64,000 nucleotides of DNA, taken from positions 187,754,688 through 187,818,687 of the forward strand of contig CM023450.1 of NCBI GenBank assembly GCA_013339765.2. The letters are read 5' to 3'. The stretch is from Haemaphysalis longicornis (Eukaryota; Arthropoda; Arachnida; Ixodida; Ixodidae). The notes beneath the pieces are model-generated. The model saw nothing but the letters and a program-made list of their open reading frames with translations. It had not been told where the DNA came from and searched no databases. Below, one piece after another: positions 33,977 to 44,427 of this stretch. Positions within the stretch are counted from its first letter, which is position 1, and each line of letters opens with the position of its first letter. A program made the translations under genes and the position numbers.

Positions 33977-34235
33977 AGAATGACCGCCGTAAACGTTGCC
34001 GCTGCATGTACGCTCAACGAAAAGGTAAATAGCAAGCAAGTGACTTCGAAGTTAGATTACAAACCGGGCATCCGCTTTCATACTCCATGCGTGTAAAACA
34101 GCAGCGAGAAGCCATCGCGCAACTGAATATTTCTGACTGCATGCTGTGCGTGAGCGCGCTGTGACCGTGACCCATGGCCGTGACTTGTAGAATGGTTGTT
34201 TGCTCCCCTAACAATTTCCCTTAAGGTGGTGGTGA

Positions 34236-34762
34236 TGTGATGAATTGCCACGTGAGTGATTGTCGGCGTAAGTGAGCCAGCCAGCCAGAACGACAGCGAT
34301 GATGACAAGGAAGAGGGGTGGCGCGTGAGTGATCGCGGAAGCTGAAACGCGAACGGCTGGAAGCCAAGCGACGGAACAGGGCGCGGTTTCGTGGAAACTA
34401 CCCCGTGAGACGCCTGGTGCACGGGCCGCCTTGAGCAGGACCGTCGCTACCCTCCGCCAAGGCTTGACAGCGCGTCTGGGCGCCGTTATTGAGGTTCTGG
34501 TGCGCCGACGGCATGAAACGGTCGCACCTGAACGTCAGCTGACCTGCTTATTGGGCATTGCTCTCGGACCTTCCAAACTGCGAGACTGTTTTGTGTACCT
34601 TCTAACTGCTGGCTGTGCGTCCGTGTGACCCAAGACCGTCCTGTCTATTACGTCCCACCATCTACTGTCCGGTGCTTGTCCTCCATCGTGTTGAATATAG
34701 TCCTCGACGTGTTAACCAGTGTTCGTCTCTCTGCCTGCGTGGTCCTTGGCCCATTCATAACA
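34236..34762 (+). repeat. 3' LTR, complete
   Basis: It starts TGTGATGAATTGCCACG and ends at about CCCATTCATAACA. Length is about 527 bp. The flanking 5-mers (GAAGG on the left of 28496, GAGGG on the right of 34762) are similar but not identical, so a target-site duplication is possible but unproven. Confidence 0.8.
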
Positions 34763-34845
34763 GAGGGGTTCCTAAACGCGCCGACAACGGTGTGCAGACC
34801 GCCATACCGCTTGCAGGAAACTGAGCATCGCAAAGGCAGCGTGAT

Positions 34846-34919
34846 TCACATTGTTTGCCCACAGGCCGTGCCGATAAGGCAGTGCAACATACAAAAATGC
34901 TGAACTTTGGTGCGTGTGC
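34846..34919 (-). CDS. possible last exon of Thr-rich secreted gene
   Basis: On the minus strand an acceptor (TTCTTCAGTACCTCTCAG) precedes 34919. Joined to the Thr-rich exon in the required phase, it gives a Cys-rich tail (Cys spacings of 8, 3 and 5 residues; motif FCMLHCLIGTACG) and a stop at 34846. A nearer acceptor gives another frame, and a third frame here is also Cys-rich (GKQCESRCLCDAQF), so the reading is not unique. The LTR element begins 80 bp downstream. Confidence 0.25.
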
Positions 34920-35156
34920 CTGAGAGGTACTGAAGAAATAACTTCCATCCAGTTGGGGCATTGTCCGCAACGTTCGAAACACAATTAATAGAAGTGACTA
35001 CACTTTTTAGTAACACATACATATGGAATCATTTCTGCAAAATTACCCTTTCAATACGAGTGCAAGTAAATAATAATTTTCAAGGGCACAACCCAATTCA
35101 CAGCTATTTAGAGCTGTTGGCCCCGCGACGTACAGAGTGTCAATTCCGGTACTCAC

Positions 35157-35408
35157 ATGTAGTCGTTGTAGTCGTAGTCGTAGTTGTAGTTGTCGTCGTA
35201 GTTGTTGTAGTCGTAGTCGTAGTTGTAGTCGTAGTTGGAGTTGTTGTAGTTGTAGTAGTAGTTGTCGTTGTCGTGGTAGTTGTAGTTGTAGTTGTAGTAG
35301 TTCGGGTGGTGGTCGCGGTTGTTCTTGCACCCGAGGTGGCGCTTGAAGGCTTCGTCTTGGAGGGGGGTGGTTTGCGTGTGGTTGTTAGGGTGGTCGTAGT
35401 TGATTTTT
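35157..35408 (-). CDS. threonine-repeat (mucin-like) exon
   Basis: Read on the minus strand, the acceptor TTCTGTTAACAG precedes 35408 and the donor GTGAGT follows 35157. The 252 nt exon holds 83 codons and is symmetric, phase 1 at both ends. It encodes a Ser/Thr/Pro/Lys stretch (RKPPPSKTKPSSATSG), then about 50 nearly uninterrupted Thr residues, with one Pro and one Arg. All four ACN codons are used in irregular order while the first two bases stay AC, which points to selection for Thr, not a simple triplet repeat. The plus strand would read poly-Val, which is implausible. Long O-glycosylated Thr runs are typical of mucins and peritrophin-like secreted proteins of arthropods. The function is inferred only from composition. 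Confidence 0.5.
35158..35330. repeat. degenerate GTN/ACN trinucleotide repeat
   Basis: The DNA face of the Thr run: GTA, GTC, GTT and GTG triplets on the plus strand. Third-base variety distinguishes it from a young microsatellite. Confidence 0.9.
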
Positions 35409-35906
35409 CTGTTAACAGAATAGGTACATCTCCATTACTATGACGAAGTCATACAAAATAGACACGAAAACGCTGTCAGAAAGTAGTTTTGGCGGCATAA
35501 ACAACGGACTGAAATTCAGTATGCCTACCTCAGATAACTCGCACGTGAGGGCGTAGGCACTTAGGCAATGTGCTGTCTATATTCGTTGGTGGAGTATACG
35601 GGCACTAACTTTTCATGGTGCGTAATAAAACAACTGCCACCAAAAGTATGCAAAAACAACTTCGAATAATTAGTGCAAAAATGGGAACGGCGCTTACGCT
35701 TCACAAATTTACCAATTTATCCGACGCCATTTCTTTGCCACTCAACGACTAGGGAAAGGGCAGCAGACAGGATCAGTAGTACCACTTGAGTCAATTATAC
35801 GTAATGGTAGTTCGACGAATGAACAACTGCAGGAGGCTGGAAACTACGTAATCTCCTGAACCGCCCTTTTAATACACAACTGTGATCACCCATCAGCTTG
35901 GAACAT

Positions 35907-36092
35907 TTATTTGGTTGCAAAAAAGGAAAGCGGAAACAATACTTGAAACCGCACGCAAAGATAGGCCGCTATATCGACTTTTGAGAGTGATGTGCAGCAC
36001 TTCGAGCGACTGAGGCTCCATCTCATAGCAGCTGCTACCCGCGAAAACGCCTGACACGAGAAAAAAAGAGCGAAAGTAAATCCCCAGGACAT
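35907..36092 (-). CDS. possible signal-peptide exon upstream of the Thr-rich exon
   Basis: The frame begins MSWGFTFALFFSCQAFSRVAAA, a plausible secretion signal. It lies 500 bp upstream of the Thr-rich exon on the same strand. Candidate donors inside the frame (for example GTATTG after residue 52) do not match the phase required by the Thr-rich exon, so either another exon intervenes or the link is wrong. Confidence 0.25.
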   Translation of the reverse strand: MSWGFTFALFFSCQAFSRVAAAMRWSLSRSKCCTSLSKVDIAAYLCVRFQVLFPLSFFATK

Positions 36093-36099
36093 GCCTACA

Positions 36100-37096
36100 C
36101 CCGCGGATGCATCACTGCTTGCAGAATTCGGCGTAGCAGCTGCTGTCTGCCTTAGATGATGTCAGGGTCAGTTTGTGCCCCACTGAGATGATGGTAGTTT
36201 ATCTGTGTTCATTAGTGGCGTCGCAAACAAGATTTGCGCTTTTTTACGCGACCTGTACAAAAGTAGTGAAGGAACATCTTGACCCTTGAAGGGAGCAGGA
36301 AGCCCAGGACAAAAACATGTTGATGGTGACGTTGAGGTGACTGAAATAAGAAGTTTGGCAAAAAAGTACGAGATTTGGAAGCTAGTTTCAAAACAGCATT
36401 TAAACGATCATGACGGGCATGCTGAAGATCATAATGTTTTCATTTTTATGATTTGTTTTATTCGGCAGTGCCCCACTGCCCTTTAGAGAAATATTTTGCG
36501 GCGCCTGGGTTTTTCTAAAACGTGGTGAGCTCTAAGCCAGACAGATTTACCTGGGAAACCCAAACCAATAAACTGTTCGTCTGTCCGTCTGACTGCGGGG
36601 ATGGAAGGCACTCACGCTTAAAGGTATGTTATCACGTGTTTAAAGATCATGCCCAAGAATGTTTCATACTGTACAAGTTAACGAATGAAGTCTTCTGGTT
36701 ATCCGTTTCTGTAAAGCTCAACGGGGCAATTGTGCCCAGGTTTGTTGTATTTGAATAATCTGTCTTTTGCATGATGGAATAAAGAAGAAACGAGACATGA
36801 AGTATGGATAACAAGAAACGTTGTAAATTTACTCTAGACATGTAGGATCGCTTACGCGTTTTGAATACAACCGCCTTGTGCCATTGGGAATACGAGAGTT
36901 GGGCGTGAGCTTCTGAGGGCAGCTGTTATTATCATTGTGCAATATCCGCTTGAGTGGGTACTTGGCTATTTCCAGTGACACCAGGGACTTTTCACGATGA
37001 GCTATGAATCTTTACTACGGTAGCTAAGTATGAGTAGTTTGGCATGAGCGATGTACGAGTATAGTATCGCCTGGGAAACCCTCATTGCGTTTTGTT
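36100..37096. other. no gene recognised
   Basis: AT-rich sequence with short frames only. Nothing I can name. Confidence 0.5.
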
Positions 37097-37100
37097 TTAA

Positions 37101-37546
37101 AGTGACGCTGCAACACTTTTTTCAAGTTTTTAAAATTTTAAATGCTTGCTGACTGTAGGCACCCTACATACCTGCTACTTAGATTATGGGGTCGCAAAGT
37201 ATCTCAGCCGAAAATTACCCCTATATGCCCATTAGATAACTTGTACACTCGCTCAGAACATTTTTCTCTCTCTCTTCCGGTCTTGACGTTCTTTGACGGC
37301 TCGAATTACGTCACTAAGGCCTTGTAGCGGCTGTTGGCCGGTTTTCCTTCAGTTGCAGCAATGAGCGCTTTTCGATAGCAACTTAAAAAAGAAGCCAGGA
37401 AAACAAAGCAGATATGGAAGGCGTATCTGGTGCGCCGAGCAAATCACGCAGTGCCGCTTCGTGCTGGCGGTAACTATAGCTTTCGCAGTGCTTCCAGACA
37501 CGAAGAAAAGAATGAAAGCGCTTATCGAAAGTGCTTCAGGGTCCCT
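37101..37546. mobile_element. TTAA-flanked MITE, copy 2
   Basis: A 446 bp relative of 27026-27469 with intact TTAA on both sides (37097-37100 and 37547-37550). The left end (AGTGACGCTG) has drifted from AGGGACCCTG. The right end CAGGGTCCCT is intact. Confidence 0.8.
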
Positions 37547-37874
37547 TTAAGGCACGTAACCGGACTTAAGCCTTCCTGGAAAGCCGCGTTGTCAGTTGAG
37601 TAGGCACAAGGACCACGCATCCCTCATTTTGTTCCCCATCCTGCCACTCACGGCAGCTGTCAGCCTCGTTCGCGAATTTCCTTGAGTGAGTGCGCAGCCA
37701 GGGTATAAGATATTGGGAACACCGTGCTAAGATGCTATGAAGCAGTATTGTGGTAGCCTCATGATATCAGCAGGATACATGCGCGATGTAAGGGCAAAGC
37801 AACGCCACAGGAAGACATGCCGGTTTCGCATTGAACGGATGTAAGAAGACCGAAATGTCCGTAGAAAGTCAGTT

Positions 37875-37975
37875 TTTTTTTTGCTGTGGCTTAAGTGTAC
37901 AGTAGTGGTTCAGGCACTCGCCTATGACTACGCATGCCAGAGCCCAATTCTCATCCCCACCACAGTTCTTTTTTT
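37875..37975 (+). repeat. degenerate tRNA-like SINE head (weak)
   Basis: GTAGTGGTTCAGGCACTCGCC resembles a box A region, and AGAGCCCAATTCTCATCCCC a worn box B. A poly-T run follows. It is only a possible SINE relic. Confidence 0.3.
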
Positions 37976-38657
37976 TTTACACCGAAGCGCTTACACGCTT
38001 GGTTCTCAACAAAGCTGGGTGCGTCGACAAAAGTCGCGTCGACATATTTGACGACGACGCTCATTTTCTGGTCAATGGTCTGTACCTCTAGATTCAATGT
38101 ACGTATGTTGAAAAAATCATTCTGAAATTGGCCGCTTGGACGACTCAATCATCCCGCCTACTTTGAATTACCTTTATAAGGAATTTAAGTGGTAGTGATA
38201 GCGACGTTGTAGGTAATCGTGCTGGTGTCAACGTTAAACTTTTTTCCTCGGCTGTAAATTGATGGTAATATATGCATGAGTATAACTATAAACAAACTGC
38301 TTCAATTCTGGTGTGTCCAGACTATACGTAAAAATTACTCATTAGCGTTAAAGGAGCCATGAAGAGAAAACAAAAGTTTGTTTTATTCGAAAGATTAGGT
38401 GTTTCATAGTACCCCAAGCGCTTTCCTGGAAGCAAATGATGCTTTATTCACTGAGAAATAACGGCAATTTAAGCCAAAATTTTAAATCTCCCGCTAAAAT
38501 TGAACATTCCGTGACGTGTACAATGGCGTCATAGAGCCGGTCCATGAAACAGATACTTAGTATGTCGACTCCATATAGCACCCACACGCGGGAGTCGATC
38601 GAGACGGCGGCCATTTTAAAAATACTAGTAAAACCTAGTGCACCCGCAGCCCTAGTC

Positions 38658-38887
38658 ATGGAATCGCCTGATCCGGAGAACAAAACTCTCGCCGAGGAGC
38701 TCGGGCTTGCATTTAACAACCTCACACCACAAAAAATGCTCAATGCTTCTAAGTGCCGAGCGGCAAGAGTTGTGGGATACGCGGTGGACGGGAAAAGCGA
38801 CCATTCCGCGATAGCCACAACAGACGAACGCCCAGCCGTCGGCACCGCTGCCTCGTCAGCCCCGTCGCGACGGACGAATATAGACTG
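38658..38887 (+). CDS. candidate first exon in Kolobok element, unknown protein
   Basis: The ATG at 38658 (context GTCATGG) opens 76 codons and two bases before a strong donor, GTACGT at 38888. The segment includes ENKTLAEELGLAFNNL and TPQKMLNASKCRAARVV, which read as helical and real, and a Ser/Ala-rich end. Codons are GC-rich at third positions compared with flanks. I do not recognise it. It points away from the THAP frame, so the 170 bp between them may hold a shared promoter. Confidence 0.35.
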
Positions 38888-39060
38888 GTACGTATGTGCC
38901 GTATTTTGATTAGGGTTAATAATAGTTCAATTTCAGTAGCAGTATCACTTATGGCAGTTGGCCGGTGTCGTGTATGGAAAGCCGTTCGCGCGAGCTCTCT
39001 GCTTCGACCAGAAAGATACGAGCGTCAATGCGCGGTGTTTACGGCATTTTTTCCCCAAGG

Positions 39061-39351
39061 TCAGAGCGATTTGACGAAGTCGGCGACGAGCGCCAGCATG
39101 TCCCAGGAATGAGCTAACGTAAGGGTCCCTGCGTAATCACTTCCTCGGAAATGAAGCGAGCACACTCGTACTTCCTTTAGCTCTCTTTCTCCTCCGTTTG
39201 CAAAGTTCACAAAACGTAGCCACTTGCTTCGCCGAGGTTCGTCGTTGGGCAGCACATGAAAGGAGATCTCCTCACCGGCGGGGATGTCGCACTCCCTCGA
39301 CGATTTGCCCGTACTACATGGGCATTTCAAAACGCAGCAACGAAATTTCAT
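39061..39351 (-). CDS. THAP-type zinc finger ORF
   Basis: Starting from the Met at 39351, the 96-residue frame reads MKFRCCVLKCPCS, LPNDEPRRSKWLRFVN and VRVCSLHFRGSDY. This gives the C2CH zinc ligands (C-x4-C near the N terminus, then C-x2-H), the conserved Trp and Pro, and the usual THAP length of about 80 residues. THAP domains bind DNA and occur in P-element and Kolobok transposases. The C-terminal AVPTIF-type box is absent, and the frame ends 24 residues after the His, so it is a stand-alone DNA-binding domain, a first exon or a truncated transposase. An upstream in-frame Met at 39423 adds 24 unlike residues, and I prefer 39351 as the start. Confidence 0.7.
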   Translation of the reverse strand: MKFRCCVLKCPCSTGKSSRECDIPAGEEISFHVLPNDEPRRSKWLRFVNFANGGERELKEVRVCSLHFRGSDYAGTLTLAHSWDMLALVADFVKSL

Positions 39352-40033
39352 TGTAAAGTACTCGAACAAACTGAAGTTTTCAGTGGTTGTAAACTGGAAA
39401 CGAGCTCGTAACGACAGCAGCAAGCCAACACCATTCGAAACTTACGCGACGACTGGCGCTATCTCGTCGCTTCTTGCTGTTCCTTACTCCCCTCGTTTCT
39501 ATTTTTACCTTTGCTGGTTGGCGATATGACGGCCAACCTCCTGTGAAGGGATTACGATACGAAGAAGGTCGCGGCTGTGCGTGCTGGAACGGTTCGTTGG
39601 CCCCGTAGAGCCTCGAACCCGAAAATTCGTCTGCGTGACGGCGAGATGTCGAGCTCGGCCGGCGCTAGTTTCGTACGCATTGGCGCACACGCTTGCGAGT
39701 TCGTTCGGAACTTCAACCGTTTACTCCACCGTTCTTAGTGTCATAAAAGGAATGTGCAGTATGTTTAACGGGCATATAGCTCACTATGCAAACTGTAAGC
39801 CCTGCCTAACATGCGTTTGCTTTTGCCGGCCCCGCCAATCGCAGAGCATTCCCAAGTGACATCACAGGTTCTGTTGCGGAAAATGAGCTGGTGGGTCGCA
39901 TGGTAATTTCCTTTTTTCCTAATTATGTAGCTTATTTGAGCGAAGTTTGCGTTATAAGTGGTGTCGTTATGGTTCTAATGAGGCAATCTTTCGAATGAAC
40001 CAAACTTGTGTTTTCTCTTCATGGCTCCTTTAA

Positions 40034-41150
40034 AGGGACAGACAATGGATTTTTTTCGACTATATTTCATTTATCCCAACTGAAAGACCATACCTATAAA
40101 CACCTCAACTCGAAACGGGTTTGCTGATAGCGCCTGAGATATTTGAAATCGGAAGTTTTAGATCTACCATCCAAACGTGGCTTGGTGAAAGGAATTCTGG
40201 CAACCATGGGAATGAGCCGTGCGGCGACATACTTTTAACTGCACGTGAGAACAATAGAGGTATTTCTAAGCGTATTCCAGGCTAAAACAAGAGTAATGTG
40301 CAACCTTTCCTGTCTATTTATGTGGTTTTGAATCACGCGTTAAATCCGACGGGCTTTGTCGAACACGTACAGTAGTGTAACGTTCAGACACATCGTGCCA
40401 CCTTTCAGATTTCCAAAATTTTAGCGCAACATCGAAATTATTTCCGCTTGTTTCTTTAAAAATTCCTTGCGGTTAGCCCAGTACATAAAACGCTGGCTTT
40501 CGTGTGAGCTAGAGGACATAGAATCCCCGAAAATCAGTCGCCTGTACTTTTGAGACAGCTATAGCATTACGCTGAGTTTTATTTGAATTTCATGTTTAAG
40601 TAGATAACAACGAAATAGTATACAGGGCTCCTGCGCTGGAGTTTCGGTGACATGTTGCGCCTCCTCGTGTCTGATACCCTGGGTACTATAAAAAAGCAGA
40701 TCGGGAAAGCTATGCAGCAGTACCTGCTTTGACTGCGTTTTTGCTATACTTTTTGGACGAAAAAGGTATACAAAGACTCGAGTAGTATTGGCCTAGTATT
40801 AACGAGAAACAATAAAAATTTGTAAATTACAAAGCCATGTTTCAAATATTGGGCCAGGTTTGCTCGCAACAATTGCAAAAAAACTGCCGTATGACTACAG
40901 TACGTCTGGGTAGGTAAAAATGACACAAACATGCCTGTCAGTAAAAGAAAGCTAGTTAAATGATTCAACGCCGATCCAATTCACAGTGAACCAGGGGGGT
41001 GTTATGTGTTTTTGTTGACAGGGGCACCGACCAAAAAGGATGCGATACAAAACACGTTTGTTTGCAATTTGTGGTTCAGCACACTTCCTTGTTATTCAGC
41101 TTAAGGGACATGGAAAGGGCTAGAGTTTACTCAAGCCGACAAACATGAGA
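40034..41150. other. no gene recognised
   Basis: It begins AAAGGGACAGACAATGG directly after the Kolobok TTAA, which resembles the end of a second AGGGAC-type element, but I find no matching opposite end. The rest is AT-rich with no readable gene. Confidence 0.4.
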
Positions 41151-41155
41151 CTATA

Positions 41156-41667
41156 CAGTAATACGTGGTTAACTCGAACTCGCATATCTCGAAATCTCGA
41201 AAAATTTGTAAGTCGAAATTTGACGTGGCACCGAAGCATTTCCTATACGTCCCATGTATTTGTTGCCCTTTATTTTGAAGTAGCTTTCGGCCAAATGGCG
41301 GACATCTCGAAATCATTACTGCGAGTGGAAAGAAAATTTCGTCGCCGTGGACCGTTTCACAAGATTCGCGCGATGCTGGCGCGCCTAAGCCTCTCGATTT
41401 TTTTCTCGTTTAGCAGCGCCTACCACAACGCCGATGTTTTCCCCGAACGTCAGGAAACCCTGCCGGTGAACGTCTCTTTTTTTGTCTTTCAAACCTTTAT
41501 CAAAGCAAGATGTGAAGCTGCTGTTGAAGAGCCGGTAAGTAGTGGAGCCATTATTACCAAACACTCGATATTTCATGGCAATTCGCGAAACATTGGTCAT
41601 CTCAAAAATCCACTTATCTCGAAATATTTCCCGGTTTTTACTGCTTGGAATTAACGAGGTATTACTC
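41156..41667. mobile_element. pogo/Tigger-type MITE
   Basis: A 512 bp element flanked by TA on both sides. The left end CAGTAATACGTGGTTAACTC and right end (reverse complement) GAGTAATACCTCGTTAATTC form terminal inverted repeats, with repeated ATCTCGAAAT-type subterminal motifs. CAGTAATAC...GTTAA ends and TA targets are typical of pogo/Tigger elements of the Tc1/mariner superfamily. The 169-codon frame through it has no transposase motif and is a shadow. Confidence 0.7.
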
Positions 41668-41700
41668 TATATGTTTTCCTCCACAAGTAGAAAGTTTTTT

Positions 41701-42134
41701 TAACGATTACAACTTCGCTGTGGACCAAATTTGACAAGTAAATGAAAATCAACGTAATGTTAGAGTAATTTTAGCGGCTCATTGTAATATATGTAGCGTT
41801 GAGATTGTATTGACACGACAAAGTCAACAGCTCTTTTCTGTAGCCTTATCTCTCCGTAGATGGTCTGTATTAAGACCATAGCGCCATTTTGTAACGTTTA
41901 CAACTTTACTGCGAACAATCTAGATAAGATAAATGAATCTCGCCGTAATGACGGAGTCGTCTTTGTGAATAATTGTCGTATTGCTGCGACAAAAGTTGCA
42001 GCCCTGTTTCTAGGTCTGCTCCGTTCGTACATAGTCACGTATTGACAATAGGCGAAACCCTGGGAGGTTTATAACTCTATTGTGAACTAACTAATCATGG
42101 CAAGTACATAAAACTTGGCGTGATGAGAGAGTCG
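41701..42134. repeat. three diverged tandem units
   Basis: A core of about 70 bp recurs at 41701-41770, 41891-41960 and 42062-42134, with periods of about 190 and 171 bp. Common features are TTACAACTxxxxTGxGxAC early and xAACGTAATG/CCGTAATGACGGAGTCG later. The copies are old. Confidence 0.6.
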
Positions 42135-42826
42135 CACTCGGAGACACTTTCAGATGAACTTTTTTTTGTCAGGGGGCATAGATAACATAGAGACCTTCAG
42201 CACATTCAGCATAAAGTTTGCTTTGTTATCAACTGTGCCGACGAGACTTCCGCCGACACCACCGGTTTTGTTGATAACCCAGCTTATACAAGCTCCGCTG
42301 CAAAAACATCTCATGTATATTGTCAAGTCATGAGAAGACGAAAGAAGCCGAAATGCGCGTAACGTTGGGCACCAGTACCTGCGACGAAGTTGAAACTCTG
42401 TGTGGCGCGTTGCTTGGCCTGATGTTTCTCGCGACCATCTTGTAAATATTCTCATCATCATCAGCATCATCACCAGCCTATCTACGCCCACTGCAGGGCA
42501 AAGGCCTCTCCATTATTCTCCAATTACCTCGGTCCGGTGCCAACTGTGACCAATTTATCCCCGCAAACATCTTGATCTCATCTGCCCATCTAACTTTCTG
42601 CCGCCCCTACAACGCTTGCCTTCTCTGGGGATCCACTCTGTTACTCTTAATGACCAGCGGTTATCTTGCCTTCGCATTACATCCCCTGCCCACGTCCATT
42701 TCTTCTTCTTAATTTTACTAATATGTTTTTAACACCAGTTTGCTCTCTGACCCACTCCGCTCTCTTCTTGTCCCTTAATGTTACACCTATAATTTCCGCT
42801 CCATTGCCCGCTGAGTCGTTCTCAAT

Positions 42827-43330
42827 TTAATTTTGAACCCTCTTAGTGAGCCTCCAAGTTTCTGCCCCGTAGGTGAGTACCGGTAGGATGCAGCTGCCAT
42901 ACACTTTCTTCTTCAGCGACAATGGTAGGCTGCTATTCATTATCTGAGAATGTCTGCCATATGCACCCCACCCCATTCTGATCCTTCTAATTATCTCTGC
43001 CTCATGGTTGGGATCTGGGGTTACAACTTGGCCTAAGTAGATATATTCACTTACCACTTCCACTGCCTCGCCACCTATCTCAAACTGCTGTGCTGTCCCG
43101 AGGTTATTGATCATTACTTTAGTTTTCTGCATATTAATTTTCAGGCCCACGGTTCTACTCTGTTGGCCCAATACGGAAAGCATGCTTTGCAATTCGTCCC
43201 CCGAGTTACTTAGCAAGGCAACGTCATCAGCAAATCTGAGGTTACTGAGGTATTCTCCATTAACCCTTACTCCCACCTGTTCCCAATCCAACGTTCTGAA
43301 TACTTCTTGTAAGCATGCTGTGAATAACAT
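42827..43330 (-). pseudogene. RTE reverse transcriptase, C-terminal part
   Basis: This frame carries the catalytic block LRFADDVALLS (the FADD form of YxDD), then LKINMQKTKVMI and YIYLGQVVTPD, the order of RT motifs C to E. The thumb region GSCILPVLTYGAETW follows. It keeps both catalytic Asp residues but is separated from the upstream RT motifs by frameshifts. Confidence 0.85.
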
Positions 43331-43671
43331 TGGAGAGATTGTGTCTCCTTGTCTGACACCCTTCCTTATAGGTATTTTACTGCTCTCCTATGGAGGATGA
43401 TGGTAGCTGTAGACCCACTGTAGATATCCTCTAGTATTCTTACATAATGCTCATCTACGCCCTGGTTCCGTAATGCCTGAATGACTGCTAGGGTTTCGAC
43501 AGAGTCAAATGCTTTCTCATAATCTATGAAGGCTAGTGTAGGGGTTCAGTATACTCAGCGCACTTCTCTATCACCTGATTGATCGTGTGAATATGGTCCA
43601 TTGTTGAATAACCTTTACGGAACCCTGCTTGCTCTTTAGGTTGACTGAAATCTAAGGTTGCAGAGATTCGG

Positions 43672-44055
43672 TTAGCGATTACCTTGGTAAATACCTTGTA
43701 GACGACTGACAGTAAGCTGATCGGCCTGAAATTTTTTCAAGTCCTTCATGTCGCCTTTCTTATGGATTAGGATGATGTTCGCGTTCTTCCAAGATTCCGG
43801 TACCATTGCGGTCATTAGGCATTGCGTATACAGGTTTGCCAGTTTTTCAAGTACAATTTCTCCGCCATCCTTCAAGAGGTCTGCTGTTATCTGATCCTCA
43901 CCAGGTGCTTTGCCCCCTTTCATTTCTTTCAAAGCCTTCCTTATTTCTTCGGTCGTTACTGGTGGGATGTCTAGCTCCTCTGAACTGCTTTCTCGTTCGG
44001 CATTATCCTGTATGTCCCGGCTACTGTACAGATCTTTATAAAACTCCTCGGCCAC
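43672..44055 (-). pseudogene. RTE reverse transcriptase, N-terminal part
   Basis: It contains IRKALKEMKGGKAPGEDQI and NANIILIHKKGD, the first RT motifs of RTE elements. A frame change follows near 43735 (KKFQ, then ADQLTVS) where NFRPISLLSV-like sequence is expected. The upstream frame 43971-44411 holds the basic linker (YNMERIEYAVKNGGSLK). Confidence 0.8.
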
Positions 44056-44427
44056 TGTGATATTTTATCCCTATTTGTGATGACATTGCCTTGCTTATCT
44101 TTAAGTGCATACATCTGATTTTTCCCCACGCCAAGACGTCTCTTCACTGCTTTCAGGCTACCTCCGTTCTTTACAGCGTATTCGATCCTCTCCATATTAT
44201 ACTTCCGTATGTCAGCTGTCTTACGCTTATTGATTAACTTCGAGAGCTCGGCTAGTTCTATGCTGTCAGCTGCGGTAGAGATTCTCATGGTTTGCCGTTT
44301 CCGGATTAGATCTTTCGTCTCCTGTGAAAGTTTACCAGTATCCTGTCTAGCCATAGTGCCCCCGACTTCTATTGCACACTCCGTGATGATGCGTGAAATA
44401 TTCTCAATCATGGCTTATCTCATTTTT

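Larger units (their letters stand above)
28496..34762 (+). mobile_element. non-autonomous LTR retrotransposon, copy 2, with nested insertion
   Basis: The 5' LTR is in two pieces (28496-28578 and 32014-32492) because a 3.4 kb element is inserted in it. Then come the leader, gag (about 32557-33520), an integrase zinc-binding fragment (33830-33976), 260 bp of non-coding sequence and a complete 3' LTR (34236-34762). Protease, reverse transcriptase and RNase H are missing, as in copy 1. LTRs start TGTGATGAATTGCC. It cannot move by itself and would need enzymes from a full-length relative. Confidence 0.8.
38352..40029. mobile_element. Kolobok-type DNA transposon with THAP ORF
   Basis: A 1678 bp element with terminal inverted repeats AGGAGCCATGAAGAGAAAAC at both ends, flanked on each side by TTAA (38348-38351 and 40030-40033). 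The subterminal regions match the ends of the smaller element at 50740-51504. It carries a minus-strand THAP-domain frame (39061-39351) and a divergent plus-strand frame with a donor site (38658-38887). TTAA target sites combined with a THAP domain are the published hallmarks of the Kolobok superfamily. No catalytic core is visible, so it is either non-autonomous or spliced from exons I cannot see. Confidence 0.75.
42455..44411 (-). mobile_element. RTE-type LINE, 5'-truncated
   Basis: A non-LTR retrotransposon on the minus strand. A pre-RT region starts at about 44411, the reverse transcriptase follows, and the 3' end at about 42455 is a TGATGATGATGCTGATGATGATGAG-like simple tail, the usual RTE ending. 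The apurinic endonuclease domain that should precede the RT is missing. Frames are broken at least at about 44060, 43735, 43570 and 43390. The RTE clade is by motif and tail, from memory. Confidence 0.8.

Noticed and set aside
34961..35443. Poly-valine ORF on the plus strand
   Set aside because: A 50-residue Val run is implausible. The minus strand gives Thr in a spliced, mucin-like exon.
41145..41654. 169-codon ORF
   Set aside because: It spans a pogo-type MITE including both inverted ends and has no transposase motif.
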